The notes under the pieces are model-generated. The model was not told the origin of the DNA, did no database searches, and saw only the letters and a list, made by a program, of their open reading frames with translations. From NCBI GenBank assembly GCA_025936675.1, contig JAICSX010000007.1, positions 1 through 64,000 on the forward strand: a stretch of DNA of 64,000 bases, read 5' to 3'. This document shows positions 6,751-15,678 of this stretch, piece by piece (positions within the stretch are counted from its first letter, which is position 1; each line of letters begins with the position of its first letter). The translations under genes were made by a program, and so were the position numbers. The stretch comes from Sphingomonas sp. (GTDB taxonomy: Bacteria; Pseudomonadota; Alphaproteobacteria; Sphingomonadales; Sphingomonadaceae).

Positions 6751-7446
6751 ATGGCCAGTAGCACGCGCATATCTTCCTCGGCTTCGTCCACATCGCCCGA
6801 CCTTATGAAATGGTCCTTCTTCGCGGTCATGGGCCTGCTCGTGCTGCTCGTGCTGTGGGTCGACGAGCGCTTCTGGTTCGCGTCCGCATCTGATCCGCAC
6901 TTGCAGCGGATCGCAGCCTACAAGACGGCGCTGATCCTTCACGGCCTTGGCGGGGCCACCGCGCTCACCGCCGGGACGATGCAGATGTCGAGCCGTATTC
7001 GGCGCACCAGGCCGGCGCTGCACCGAACGCTCGGCAAGGTCTATCTTCTCGCGGTCTGCTTCTCCGCTCCAATCGCGCTTTACATCGGCACGGGGCCGCT
7101 CGAGCCGGTGACGATCCATATCGAGCAGGTCTTCCAGGCGGGCCTGTGGCCGCTTTGCGCGCTGATCGCCTGGGCCTGCATCCGCTCGAACCAAATGCCG
7201 CTGCACAAGGCATGGATGATGCGCAGCTATGGGCTGACGTTGATCTTCATCCTCGCCCGCGTGCCCGATGCGTTCATGGATACCGAGGCCGATCCGCAAT
7301 TCCTGTCCGACATGCTGTGGAGCCTTGTGATCGTTGCGCTGATTGCGCCCGACCTGATCATCACCGCGCAGACGCTGTGGAAGATCCGAAGCGCGAAGGC
7401 GCGCCACGCGAGGGCAGGAGCCGCCGCAGCAGTCGCCGCCGAATAG
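6751..7446 (+). CDS. DUF2306-like membrane protein
   Basis: 231-residue integral membrane protein. I chose the ATG at 6751 because GGGGGGAG lies 8 nt upstream; the frame is open back to 6691. Five to six hydrophobic segments follow. The family pattern is visible in LILHGLGGATALTAGTMQM, then RPALHRTLGKVYLLAV, a second helix-edge histidine in PLHKAWMMRSYGLTL, and a final helix near LIAPDLIITAQTLW. Function unknown. It is divergent from a second membrane protein with a similar histidine arrangement at 5750-6577, suggesting related roles. Confidence 0.78.
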   Translation: MASSTRISSSASSTSPDLMKWSFFAVMGLLVLLVLWVDERFWFASASDPHLQRIAAYKTALILHGLGGATALTAGTMQMSSRIRRTRPALHRTLGKVYLLAVCFSAPIALYIGTGPLEPVTIHIEQVFQAGLWPLCALIAWACIRSNQMPLHKAWMMRSYGLTLIFILARVPDAFMDTEADPQFLSDMLWSLVIVALIAPDLIITAQTLWKIRSAKARHARAGAAAAVAAE

Positions 7447-7536
7447 AAAGCGCTGTCCTACAGTTGCCGGTTTGTGGCCCAAGTCTCCCGAAGGCTTTCT
7501 TCGGGGATTCGGGAGATCCCGATTTCTCCCAGGGCC

Positions 7537-7586
7537 CTTAAGTTCACAGCAAAAGCGCCGCTCTCCGTGACTTTGATGAATTTAAG
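7537..7586. repeat. 50-bp palindromic-ended repeat, copy 1
   Basis: Starts CTTAAGTTCA and ends GAATTTAAG, nearly inverted ends, with AAAAGCG(C/T)GCTCTCCGTGA in the middle. A second copy of exactly the same length lies at 49652-49701, more than 42 kb away; the two differ at only a handful of bases. This copy sits in the non-coding gap before the lipoprotein at 7621. Confidence 0.85.
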
Positions 7587-7620
7587 CGGCAGAAATGCTT
7601 GAAAATTAGGGGGTAAGCTC

Positions 7621-8115
7621 ATGACCAATCGCACGCGCATCTCACTGCTGATCGGGCTCGCGGCGGCAACCGCGCTCACGGGCTGCATCCGCCAGCCCGG
7701 AAGCAACACGGCGAAGGTCGCAGATGAAGTGCGCAAGGACGCAGCTGAGCTCGTCGCCGACTACAATGCCCAGAATGCGGCCGCCGGCGCCGCATGGGAC
7801 GCGCCCGATTATGTCGGGATCTACCACGGCGCGGCGAATGCGGTCGGTCCCGCCGCTGACCTCGAGGGCATGAAGGCGACGATGGCGGCGGCGAAGGTCC
7901 GCTGGGACGTCGGGGAATCCAAGGTGACCGTTTCGAACGCTGGTGACATCGGCATTTTCGAAGCGCCCTACAGTTTCACCATGACCACGCCGCTGGGCGC
8001 AGTGTCGAAGGAGACGGGCAACTGGATCGCGATCTTCAAGCGCGGCGAGGACGGGAAACTGAAGTTGTGGCGGTCGATTGCCAGCGATACGCCGCAAGCA
8101 AAGCCGGCTGGCTAG
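7621..8115 (+). CDS. SnoaL/DUF4440-like lipoprotein
   Basis: 164-residue protein with a lipoprotein signal: basic start, hydrophobic stretch, and lipobox LTGC with Cys22 as the lipidated residue. The mature part, from about residue 35, looks like an NTF2/SnoaL-fold domain (ELVADYNAQNAAAGAAWDAPDYVGIYHG, later GDIGIFEAPYSFTM and GNWIAIFKRGEDGKLKLWRSI), a fold used for small-ligand binding. It probably sits on the periplasmic side of a membrane. Its stop overlaps the stop of the small convergent gene at 8112-8351. Similar NTF2-like genes are at 8442 and 33818. Confidence 0.78.
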   Translation: MTNRTRISLLIGLAAATALTGCIRQPGSNTAKVADEVRKDAAELVADYNAQNAAAGAAWDAPDYVGIYHGAANAVGPAADLEGMKATMAAAKVRWDVGESKVTVSNAGDIGIFEAPYSFTMTTPLGAVSKETGNWIAIFKRGEDGKLKLWRSIASDTPQAKPAG

Positions 8116-8351
8116 TTCCCGAGGAAGTGGCCGATGTCGAAGACGACCGCGTTGATCGCCAGCGCGAAGAAGGTGATTCCGGCGATCGCCAGGCCGATCT
8201 CCCACTCCTTCGAGTGGAAGTCGACGTTTGCGAGCCAGCCGCGCCGCTTCGGCTGCTCGATCGGCGTCATCGGCTCGCGCCGGATTCGCGACGGTCGAGC
8301 CGGCTGGTGAAGCCCGACCTTCTTGCGGCGGATTTTCGACTCTTTGAGCAC
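8112..8351 (-). CDS. Small single-pass membrane protein
   Basis: 79 residues if the GTG at 8351 is used; an ATG at residue 28 (8270) would give a 52-residue form. The N-terminal 30 residues are highly basic (KESKIRRKK), then comes WLANVDFHSKEWEIGLAIAG and a single hydrophobic helix (ITFFALAINAVVF) near the C terminus. Function unknown. It overlaps the stop of the upstream convergent lipoprotein gene by 4 nt. Confidence 0.6.
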   Translation of the reverse strand: MLKESKIRRKKVGLHQPARPSRIRREPMTPIEQPKRRGWLANVDFHSKEWEIGLAIAGITFFALAINAVVFDIGHFLGN

Positions 8352-8441
8352 GATTCCAACTCTACCCGGACGTGGTTACGAGGGAGTTACCTCTCTCGCT
8401 CCGCGCTTCCGAACGGCTCAAGTCTCGGCTAGGCGCGTCGA

Positions 8442-8870
8442 ATGGCCGACCTGACCGCGACGATCGAAACGCTGGAGCACCGCTGGATGCGCGCCTGGGT
8501 CAGCGGAGATCTCAAAGCCATGAAGGCAATCACCGCCAAGAATTTCATCCTGCTGACCGGGACGAAGCCGCCGGCGATCCTCGACCGTCCGAGCTGGATC
8601 GAGGCGGCGGCCAAGCGCTACCACTGCTCGTCCTATCGCTTCGGCGATGTGATGGTGCGCGATCTCGGGGGCGCCGCGCTCTTTTCGGCACCGATGGAGC
8701 TCAAGGCAACAATGGATGGGCGCGACTGGTCGGGCACATTGTTCGTAGCCGACATCTGGCGCAAGGGGCGGGTCCGGCGCGGCTGGAAGCTGGTGCAGCG
8801 GATCCTGTCCAGCGTCGACGAGCGGCCGGAAGTGCCGAAGGCAATCCGTTCGCTGCAGCTCTGGAAGTAG
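8442..8870 (+). CDS. DUF4440 (NTF2-like) protein
   Basis: 142-residue cytoplasmic protein of the DUF4440/SnoaL class. The opening TLEHRWMRAWVSGDLKAMKAI followed by FILLTGTKPPAILDRPSWIEAA is the typical helix-strand start of this fold, and GTLFVADIWRKGRVRRGWKLVQRI is its closing strand pair. Members are often of unknown function. No signal peptide, unlike its neighbour at 7621. It runs convergently into the HNH-like gene at 8875. Confidence 0.8.
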   Translation: MADLTATIETLEHRWMRAWVSGDLKAMKAITAKNFILLTGTKPPAILDRPSWIEAAAKRYHCSSYRFGDVMVRDLGGAALFSAPMELKATMDGRDWSGTLFVADIWRKGRVRRGWKLVQRILSSVDERPEVPKAIRSLQLWK

Positions 8871-8874
8871 CTTC

Positions 8875-9231
8875 TTAGGCGCGTTTGCGGCGGCGAGAGG
8901 TTGCGAACAGCTCGGCTTCGTTCTTTCGGCGCACCCGCTCGGTGACCTCCCGGGTCGCGTCCGCCGCTTCGGCGGTGCAGCGGCGGTGGCAGAGGACGAG
9001 ATTATGGAGGCTCGGCTCGCTTCCCTGCTCGGTCTCGGCGATCGGCTCGATCTTCGGCCCGGAATCATGCCCTTCGGGAAGGTCGAAGCGCATCGGTCGG
9101 CGGCAGCGGCGGCAATCGTCGCCGTCACGTCTCCGAAGCTCGGCGAGGCGCTGCTCGTCCTCCTGCTGGCGGCGGAGCTTCCACGGGTTCAAATATCGGA
9201 CGATCGTGTCACGCGGCATGGCGTGCATCAT
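8875..9231 (-). CDS. HNH-like zinc-binding protein
   Basis: 118-residue basic protein. A zinc module is suggested by CRRC at about 40-43 and LCHRRC near 80-85, with PKIEPIAE between them and a NLVLCHRRC end, the layout of a degenerate HNH nuclease core. Both flanks are strongly charged (LRRQQEDEQRLAELRRR and the KNEAELFATSRRRKRA tail). Nuclease activity is not certain because the classic DH of the first HNH histidine is not obvious. The start is one of three closely spaced methionines. Confidence 0.6.
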   Translation of the reverse strand: MMHAMPRDTIVRYLNPWKLRRQQEDEQRLAELRRRDGDDCRRCRRPMRFDLPEGHDSGPKIEPIAETEQGSEPSLHNLVLCHRRCTAEAADATREVTERVRRKNEAELFATSRRRKRA

Positions 9232-9263
9232 AGGGCCGAGTGATTACCGTGAGGTTAGCCAAG

Positions 9264-9851
9264 CTAATTGCCGGCCGGTGCTGCAGATGATCCGCTCGCC
9301 TTGGCCTTGGCCTTGGCTTGGGCTTCGGCCTTGGCTTGGGCTGCCTTCGCGGCAGCTGCCGCCTCCTTGGCTTCCCGCTCCTTCTTCGCTTCCTGATAGA
9401 GCTGGTATTCGGTCGGGTGAGGGTCGGTGACGAACATGCTTCCGATTTCCTGCCCGTTGGCGAGGCGCTTCCCCATTTCCGCCGCCGTGAGAGCGGCGCC
9501 GAGGAGGTTGACGCCGGCATATTGGCAGCCCGCCGGTCCGACGGCGCAGTTGGTGCCCTGCTCCATCCGTTGCTGGCGAGACTTTGGCTTGCCGCCGTTC
9601 TTCAGCTCTCGTCGAGCCTCAAGCACGTCGGGATTGAGGCGATAGCCCTGCGGCGGAGGGCCGCAGATGACGATGACGTTTGAGTTCGGGTCCTTGTTGG
9701 CCTCGGTGCAGATGCGGTCTTCGGGCTTGGCCGGCGCGACTGCTGGGGGAGGAGGCGACGACGTTGCTTCAGCTACTGGTCCGTAGCTTGCGGGGCCGCT
9801 GCCCGCCGCCTGGGCAAGCATCACCAACGCGATCGACAAGCCAGTGGGCAT
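9264..9851 (-). CDS. Hypothetical exported protein with Ala/Lys-rich tail
   Basis: 195-residue protein with a short signal peptide (MPTGLSIALVMLAQAAG), a Pro-rich linker, and a central domain with four cysteines (in DRICTE, VIVICG, GTNCAVG and AGCQYAG) that could pair as two disulphides. The last 60 residues are an Ala/Lys/Glu-rich helix. Similar exported proteins of unknown function are common in sphingomonads. No operon partner. Confidence 0.7.
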   Translation of the reverse strand: MPTGLSIALVMLAQAAGSGPASYGPVAEATSSPPPPAVAPAKPEDRICTEANKDPNSNVIVICGPPPQGYRLNPDVLEARRELKNGGKPKSRQQRMEQGTNCAVGPAGCQYAGVNLLGAALTAAEMGKRLANGQEIGSMFVTDPHPTEYQLYQEAKKEREAKEAAAAAKAAQAKAEAQAKAKAKASGSSAAPAGN

Positions 9852-9979
9852 CAGCGCACTCCTGCTCGCGCTGATATTTCCCTCATGTGAATGCGCAAAG
9901 CCAATGGGTAAACTTACCGGAGCAACAATGGGCTCCGGAAGGCGTATAGGCTGTCGTCCGCTTTGAAAGGAGCAGCAAC

Positions 9980-10342
9980 ATGCACCGTCTGTTGCTTTTG
10001 GCCGCCGCGGGTGCGGCCGCTTTGATGATTTCTACCCCAGGCGCCGCTCAGAATTTTGCCGAGAGTGGGTTCAACTCAAGCTACCAGGGCTCCCGCGGCC
10101 TTACGATGCAACCGGCGACCTCAGCAGGGGTGCGCGTGCACCGCGGCCACGGCGCTGGGTTCGGCGGCTATTACGCCTCGGGCTATAACGATTACGGCGA
10201 TTATGATGCGAACCGCAGCTTCGATCCGGAGAAGTGGAATGATTGGTGGCATGACCGCCCGGATCGCGCGTTTCCGCGCTGGATGAGCCGCAACCAGGAT
10301 TGCGCGCGGCGCTGGTACAGCGGCGACGTTCTGACCTGCTGA
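9980..10342 (+). CDS. Small secreted protein, Gly/Tyr-rich
   Basis: 120-residue protein with a clear signal peptide (LLLLAAAGAAALMIST, cleavage near AAQ) and AAAGGAGC-like ribosome binding site just upstream of the ATG. The mature part has a Gly/Tyr segment (FGGYYASGYNDYGDYD), then a Trp-rich charged segment (EKWNDWWHDRPDRAFPRW), and two cysteines near the C terminus likely to be paired. Function unknown. Confidence 0.72.
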   Translation: MHRLLLLAAAGAAALMISTPGAAQNFAESGFNSSYQGSRGLTMQPATSAGVRVHRGHGAGFGGYYASGYNDYGDYDANRSFDPEKWNDWWHDRPDRAFPRWMSRNQDCARRWYSGDVLTC

Positions 10343-10343
10343 T

Positions 10344-11555
10344 CTATTTCGGAAGCAGCGCGTAGGTTCGCCTGAAGGCGTCGACCTCGGCGGCCGTATA
10401 GGCGCTGCCCGGCGCCTTGGCCGCGTCACCGGGCACGCCGGTGGCAAAATAAGCGACCCCGCGGCCGCGCTTGCGGTCGATCCACAGGCCACTTTTCATT
10501 CCGTACGCGTCGCCTGCATGGCCGACGAGGCTGGCGCCTCTAGTCCCTAGGTCGTCGGCGCACCCGGGCACGGCGTTGGGCAGCTGGTGCGTGCCGTTCC
10601 CGGCGGAGCAGTAGAATCCGCCGTCGGTCTGGCCGTTGCTCCCATCGAAGCGCCAGACCTGCTTCAGCAACATGTCCACGGCCGCTGGCGAAAGGATGCG
10701 GACGCCGTCGATGGTGCCGCCGTTCAGAAGCATCCGGCCGATGCGCGCCAGCCCCATTGCCGAGATCCTGAGCCCGCCCTGCGGAGCGAACGACGAACCG
10801 TTCTCGCCGACGTGCCACAGTGACAAGTCGCAGGCCGTGCCAGCCTTCACGAACACCGGACAATCCGGGCGACGGCCATGCAGATCGTCCTTCAGCGGCT
10901 TTCCGGCGGGATCATCGAGCTCGACTGCCCGAGCCACCGCGGCATCGCTGCACGTCGGCCAGTTGTAGCAGGCGTCGAGCTTCATGGGCGCAAGCACATG
11001 GTCTTGCATCCAGCGGTCGAACCGCTCGCCGGTGACATCTTCGATGATCGAGCCGACGATCGGATAGTTGAGGTTGACGTAGCTGAAGTAATGGTCGTTC
11101 GGACCGTGCTGCGTGTCCCAGTTTTTGGGATCGGCCATGACCTGCTGAAGTGAGCCGCCGAGCGGGATCACATAATCGTCGTCATGCTCGCGTACCGACC
11201 CTGTATGCGACAGCAGCATCGAGAGATTGATCGCCTGGTTGGGGAAATTCGGATTGCGCAGCCTCCAACCGAGCCAGCGCGAGACGTCGCTGGTGAGGTC
11301 GAGCTTGCCGGCATCGACCAGCTGCATGACTCCGATCGCCGTTACCATCTTGCTGATCGAAGCGACGCGGACCGGGTCGTCGACCGTCACTTTGCGCCCG
11401 GTCTGTGGATCGGCGACGCCCTCCGCGAAGGTTCCGATTTCGCCGTTGCGGTCGAAGGCGACGCCGACTTCGGCCTGTCTGATCGGCGGTGGCGACGACA
11501 TCGTCGTGCAGCCCGCGACCATCAAGCACAGCAGCAAAGCAATCGTTCGGATCAC
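10344..11555 (-). CDS. Beta-lactamase-class-C-like serine hydrolase lipoprotein
   Basis: 403-residue protein of the beta-lactamase/transpeptidase-like superfamily (esterase EstB, DD-peptidase or AmpC-type hydrolases). I prefer the GTG at 11555 over the TTG at 11591: it gives a compact signal peptide with lipobox VAGC (Cys16) and leaves room for the divergent phaC start. The SxxK motif SISK is at residues 66-69 with Ser66 as nucleophile, and YVN at about 159-161 is the second motif; the third, HAG in LVGHAGDAYG, replaces KTG. Anchored to a membrane, it probably acts on peptidoglycan peptides or esters; resistance function is not implied. Confidence 0.85.
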   Translation of the reverse strand: MIRTIALLLCLMVAGCTTMSSPPPIRQAEVGVAFDRNGEIGTFAEGVADPQTGRKVTVDDPVRVASISKMVTAIGVMQLVDAGKLDLTSDVSRWLGWRLRNPNFPNQAINLSMLLSHTGSVREHDDDYVIPLGGSLQQVMADPKNWDTQHGPNDHYFSYVNLNYPIVGSIIEDVTGERFDRWMQDHVLAPMKLDACYNWPTCSDAAVARAVELDDPAGKPLKDDLHGRRPDCPVFVKAGTACDLSLWHVGENGSSFAPQGGLRISAMGLARIGRMLLNGGTIDGVRILSPAAVDMLLKQVWRFDGSNGQTDGGFYCSAGNGTHQLPNAVPGCADDLGTRGASLVGHAGDAYGMKSGLWIDRKRGRGVAYFATGVPGDAAKAPGSAYTAAEVDAFRRTYALLPK

Positions 11556-11611
11556 TGCAGCACTATCAGCCGAGCTTCGTTTGATTGGCAACTAAGCGTA
11601 AAGGCGGCGCC

Positions 11612-13381
11612 ATGACGAATGAGGCAAAGACGGAAAGCGCGACTCCCACGCTGGAGGATTGGCAGCACTGGACGTTGGTGATGGGCCGCGCCCAGCAGAT
11701 GCTGATGGAATTCTGGGCCGAGCAGATGAAGAAGGGGCAGCCGATTCCGGCGTGGTCGCCGTCGGCGTTCGGCTTCGCAGAGGCTCCTTCTTCGACTGAC
11801 CCGATGGCGCTGATGAGCGCCGGCGCACAGGCGTGGGCCAAGGGTCTCGAAACCTGGGGCAAGATGCTCGGCGTTACCGCTGCGCCTAGGGCTGACGAAA
11901 AGGAACGGAAAGATCGGCGGTTCGCGGCGCCTGAATGGCGCGAGAACCCAATCTTCGACACGATCCGGAAGACCTATTTGCAGATCTCCGACCAGCTGCT
12001 CGGTACGGTCGACGAGATCGAAGGCGTGGACGAGGCGACGCGGGAGAAACTGCGCTTCACGACACGGAGCTTCGTCGATGCGATGAGCCCGTCGAACTTC
12101 GCGATCACCAATCCGCAGGTACTGAAGCGAACGCTCGAGACGCGAGGCGAGAACCTGCTGAAGGGCCTCGCCAACATGCTCAAGGACATCGCGGCCGGGC
12201 AGCTGACCCAGACCAAAGCGGGCGTCTTCGAGGTCGGGCGCAATCTCGCGACCACGCCTGGCAAGGTCATCAAGCAGACACCGCTTTACCAGCTGATCCA
12301 GTACACGCCGACGACGGACGAGGTGCTGAAAATTCCGCTGGTGATCTTCCCGCCGTGGATCAACCGCTTCTACATCCTCGATCTCACCCCTGAGAAAAGC
12401 TTCGTCAAATGGTGCGTGGACCAAGGCATCAGCCTGTTCATGGTGAGCTGGAAGTCGGCGGACGAGAGCATCGCCGACACGACACTCGAAGATTATGTCC
12501 TCAAGGGACAGGTCGACGCGATCGACACGATCATCGACCTGCTTGGCGTCGAGAGCACGCACGTCATCGGCTATTGCGTCGCCGGAACCACGCTCGCCGC
12601 GACCCTTGGCTATCTCCACGCCAAAAAGCAGGCACAGAAGGTCAAGTCAGCGACCTTCCTCACCGCGCAAGTGGACTTCACCAATGCGGGCGACCTCAAG
12701 CTGTTCACTGGCGATGAGTCATTGGCGCTGATCGAGCAGCTGACCAGGGACAAGGGCTATCTCGACGGCCGGTACATGGCGGCGACGTTCAACCTGCTAC
12801 GTGGCCGCGATCTCATCTGGAGCTATGTCGTCAACAATTACCTGCTCGGCGAGGAGCCGGCGCCGTTCGACCTGCTGCACTGGAATTCGGACACGACGAA
12901 CCTGCCGGCCGGCTGGCACCGCGATTATCTCGAGAGCCTCTACAAGGGGAACAAGCTCGTCCTCGCCGGCGAGATCAAGGTCGCCGGGACGCCGATCGAC
13001 ATCGACCAGGTGAAGACGCCGGCCTACATCCAGGCGGGGCGCGAAGACCATATCGCGCCGCCCGAGAGCGTGTGGAAGATCATGGACCATTTCGCTGGGC
13101 CTAAGCGCTTCGTCCTCGCGGGATCGGGCCATATCGCGGGCGTCGTGAACCCGCCGGCGGCTCAGAAATACCAATATTGGACGAGCTCTAAGCACCAAGA
13201 GACGCTCGACGCATTTGTCTCGAGCGCCAAGGAGCACAAGGGAAGCTGGTGGCCCGACTGGCTCGAATGGCTGAAGCAGCAGGATCCTGCGGCGGTAAAG
13301 GCCGAAGGTGCGCGCATTCCCGGCAAGGGCAAGCTCAACGCGATCGAGGACGCACCGGGTTCCTATGTCAAATCGCGCTGA
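11612..13381 (+). CDS. phaC: Class I poly(3-hydroxyalkanoate) synthase
   Basis: 589-residue enzyme that polymerises 3-hydroxyacyl-CoA to storage polyester on granules. The ATG at 11612 is chosen; the open frame extends upstream only by a TTG. N-terminal domain (1-200) is followed by the alpha/beta-hydrolase core. The lipase-like box GYCVAG carries Cys322, with Asp479 (GREDHIAP) and His507 (GSGHIAG) completing the triad, close to the Cys319/Asp480/His508 of the well-studied class I enzyme. Size fits class I, which needs no PhaE or PhaR subunit. phaA/phaB are not nearby; the phasin at 19489 is the likely granule partner. Its 3' end overlaps the acetyltransferase start by 17 nt. Confidence 0.97.
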   Translation: MTNEAKTESATPTLEDWQHWTLVMGRAQQMLMEFWAEQMKKGQPIPAWSPSAFGFAEAPSSTDPMALMSAGAQAWAKGLETWGKMLGVTAAPRADEKERKDRRFAAPEWRENPIFDTIRKTYLQISDQLLGTVDEIEGVDEATREKLRFTTRSFVDAMSPSNFAITNPQVLKRTLETRGENLLKGLANMLKDIAAGQLTQTKAGVFEVGRNLATTPGKVIKQTPLYQLIQYTPTTDEVLKIPLVIFPPWINRFYILDLTPEKSFVKWCVDQGISLFMVSWKSADESIADTTLEDYVLKGQVDAIDTIIDLLGVESTHVIGYCVAGTTLAATLGYLHAKKQAQKVKSATFLTAQVDFTNAGDLKLFTGDESLALIEQLTRDKGYLDGRYMAATFNLLRGRDLIWSYVVNNYLLGEEPAPFDLLHWNSDTTNLPAGWHRDYLESLYKGNKLVLAGEIKVAGTPIDIDQVKTPAYIQAGREDHIAPPESVWKIMDHFAGPKRFVLAGSGHIAGVVNPPAAQKYQYWTSSKHQETLDAFVSSAKEHKGSWWPDWLEWLKQQDPAAVKAEGARIPGKGKLNAIEDAPGSYVKSR

Positions 13382-13805
13382 CAGCCTGACGCTCAGGCTC
13401 GCGCGGCCTGAGGAGCATGAGGAGCTGGAGGAACTTCAGCGTCGCGCTTCGCTTGAGCTGCCCGAATATCGCGACCAGCTGATCGCCAATCCCGACGCAA
13501 TCCACCTGCCGCCGGGGCAGATCGCGAACGGCCAGGTGATCGTCGCTGAATTCGATCGCGAGATTGCCGGGTTCGCGGCAGTGGTCGGCGGAGAGCTCGA
13601 TGGGTTGTTCGTCGAACCGGATTTGTGGGGCGGCGGAATTGGCCGGGCCCTCGTCGACGCTGCGACCCACCAGGCGCGCACGCGTGGGCTGGCATTGAAG
13701 GTTATCGCCAATCCACGAGCGCGGCGCTTCTACGAGCATTGCGGCTTCCGCGTCGAAGGCGAGGTGCAGACGCGGTTTGGTCCGGGGCTAAGAATGACGA
13801 AATAG
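13365..13805 (+). CDS. GNAT-family acetyltransferase
   Basis: 146-residue N-acetyltransferase. The acetyl-CoA loop is visible as LWGGGIGRALVDAA (Gln/Arg-x-x-Gly-x-Gly/Ala region), after the strand LDGLFVEPD; the C-terminal NPRARRFYEHCGFRVEGEV is the typical last helix-strand of the fold. Substrate unknown. It starts inside the last 17 nt of phaC, so it is probably translated from the same message. Confidence 0.88.
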   Translation: MSNRADSLTLRLARPEEHEELEELQRRASLELPEYRDQLIANPDAIHLPPGQIANGQVIVAEFDREIAGFAAVVGGELDGLFVEPDLWGGGIGRALVDAATHQARTRGLALKVIANPRARRFYEHCGFRVEGEVQTRFGPGLRMTK

Positions 13806-13814
13806 GCGAGAAGC

Positions 13815-14411
13815 CTAGCAGTTTTCGTATTTCCAGTGCCGGCGCTTGCCTTCGCTCAGCCATTGAATGGCGTCGGCAATCCGTTTTTGACGGGTCGCAT
13901 CCTGCTTCGCTTCGGCGATCCACTCGAGATATTCGCGCTGCGCACTCGGTGAGAAGCCGTCGAGGGCGGCCTTGGCTTTCGGCGTTTTGCTGAGCGCGGC
14001 GGCGAAGTCCGGGTGAAGTTCGGGTGCCGGCTTCGGCGCGTGCTTCGGCTTGCGCGGCAGCGGAGCGGTCTTGGCGAGCGCCGCGGCCTCGCGGATGAGC
14101 TTGTCGAGCTCGCTGTCGGGCGGCAGGTCGGCGACCGACGTGAGCCGCCCGAACTGTCCCATTGCGCCCGCCTTTGGCTGCCCGTCCCCGATTTCCTGCC
14201 CGCGCCAGAAATTGAGCGCTGCATGGGCTTTGAACGAGGATGTGATGACGACGATTTTCCCGCCGACCAGGTAAGCGGGCATGCTCCACTTCATCGCCTC
14301 TTCGACCTCGGGGATGGCGGCGTGCACGCGCTCTCGCGCCTTCTCGAGGATAGGGCGAGCAAAGGGCTGCGCCTTCGCGATGTACGCGTCGATTTTGGGC
14401 TCGCGGCTCAA
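13815..14411 (-). CDS. YdeI/OmpD-associated family protein
   Basis: 198-residue cytoplasmic protein of the YdeI/DUF1801 type. A TTG at 14411 preceded by GGAGGAGG is the chosen start; it overlaps the TGA of the upstream gene, so it is translationally coupled. The N-terminal half has the DUF1801 pattern (ARERVHAAIPEVEEAMKWSMPAYLVGGKIVVITSS and FWRGQEI), a fold thought to bind ligands; the C-terminal half has a Lys/Pro linker, then the YdeI-type helical end (ALDGFSPSAQREYLEWIAEAK followed by DATRQKRIADAI). Role unknown. Confidence 0.85.
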   Translation of the reverse strand: MSREPKIDAYIAKAQPFARPILEKARERVHAAIPEVEEAMKWSMPAYLVGGKIVVITSSFKAHAALNFWRGQEIGDGQPKAGAMGQFGRLTSVADLPPDSELDKLIREAAALAKTAPLPRKPKHAPKPAPELHPDFAAALSKTPKAKAALDGFSPSAQREYLEWIAEAKQDATRQKRIADAIQWLSEGKRRHWKYENC

Positions 14412-14629
14412 AAGATTCCTCCTCCAAGCATTAGTCGAAAGATCGCGACCACGATCACGAACAGGTTGAGGTTCCGTCCCGCTGTTCCGCGTGAAATCAC
14501 CCCTACACCGGCGCCGAGGATTGCAAGCGGGATGATCAGCCAGTTGAGCCAGCCGAGCAGTGGAATGAAAGCGACCAGCGCGCAAAGCAGTGCGACAAAG
14601 CCGATGACCAGCGAAGCGAGGTTGAACAT
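14408..14629 (-). CDS. Small membrane protein
   Basis: 73-residue protein with hydrophobic segments at about 3-23, 27-47 and 55-72 and almost no charged loops. Stop codon overlaps the TTG start of the YdeI-like gene (TTGA), so both are probably co-transcribed. Unknown function. Confidence 0.68.
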   Translation of the reverse strand: MFNLASLVIGFVALLCALVAFIPLLGWLNWLIIPLAILGAGVGVISRGTAGRNLNLFVIVVAIFRLMLGGGIF

Positions 14630-14644
14630 GCTACGGCTGTATCA

Positions 14645-15553
14645 TCATTCGGGCGCCTGCGGCAGCCGCGGCGCCTTCAGCAGCGCGGTGACGTAGAGGA
14701 CCAATGCGATCCAGATAGCCGGGAAAGCGATCGCGTGGGCCAAAGTCACTCGCTCGCCGTAGAGCACGGCGATCAGGAACTGCAGCGTCGGCGCGATGAA
14801 CTGGAGCATGCCGAGCGTCGAATATTGCAGGCGTTTGGCGGCAGCGGTGAACAAGAGCAGCGGCGTCGTCGACACCACGCCCGCGAGCAGTAGCAGGGTC
14901 GTCAGCATCTCGGTCGTGCCCATGATCGCCGCGCCTTGGGAGTGGCGCCACGCGAACCAAAAGATAGCTAGTGGAAAGAGGATCAGAGTCTCGATCGCAA
15001 GGCCGGTGACTGCATCCGCGGCGACGATCTTTCGAAGCAGGCCATAGAGGGCGAAGGTCACGCACAAGGCGAGACTCAGCCACAACAAGCTGAGCGCTCC
15101 CGCTGCAAGGACCGAAATGCCGGCCACGGCGATCGCGACGGCGGTCCATTGCAGCCGATTGAGCTTCTCATGGAGCACGAAGCGGCCGAGCAGCACGTTG
15201 GCCAACGGATTGAGATAATAGCCGAAGCTCGCGGCCAGGATGTGGCCGCTGGTGACGGCGTGCACGTAAAGGAGCCAGTTCGCGCCGATCAGGGCCGCGG
15301 TCGCGGTCAACATGGCGACTGTGCGCCGGGACCTGATCGCTTGCTGCACCTTCGGCCACCCGCGCGAAAGCAGGATGAGAACGGCCAGGAACGGGATCGA
15401 CCAGATCACCCGGTGCGCGACGATGTCCGTGGCCGGAAGCACTTCGATGATCTTGAAGTAGACGGGAAGGACGCCCCACAGCGCGTATGCGCCAAGGCCG
15501 AGCGCGAAGCCGGTGCGAGGATGCTGGGCGCTGGGGGTGCTCTCGCCGTTCAT
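14645..15553 (-). CDS. rarD: RarD-type EamA family transporter
   Basis: 302-residue inner-membrane protein with ten predicted helices, the two-fold repeat of EamA drug/metabolite transporters. The family signature is in the N-terminal GFALGLGAYALWGVLPVYFK and VAHRVIWSIPF, and in the middle GANWLLYVHAVTSGHILAASFGYYLNPL, typical of RarD; a charged residue in HEKLNRLQW begins the second half. RarD members are predicted permeases whose substrate is often not known. It is the first gene in a minus-strand run with the two small genes downstream. Confidence 0.88.
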   Translation of the reverse strand: MNGESTPSAQHPRTGFALGLGAYALWGVLPVYFKIIEVLPATDIVAHRVIWSIPFLAVLILLSRGWPKVQQAIRSRRTVAMLTATAALIGANWLLYVHAVTSGHILAASFGYYLNPLANVLLGRFVLHEKLNRLQWTAVAIAVAGISVLAAGALSLLWLSLALCVTFALYGLLRKIVAADAVTGLAIETLILFPLAIFWFAWRHSQGAAIMGTTEMLTTLLLLAGVVSTTPLLLFTAAAKRLQYSTLGMLQFIAPTLQFLIAVLYGERVTLAHAIAFPAIWIALVLYVTALLKAPRLPQAPE

Positions 15554-15678
15554 CTGGCGTGCCGCCTAGCCGCGGTAAGCGCTGCAATAAAGAAGTTGGT
15601 GAGTGGCGCGTTGGTTGAAACCCGGTAAGGCGACTGTCAGTTAGGCTGATAGTCGAGCCGAGGGCCCTTCCTTACGTG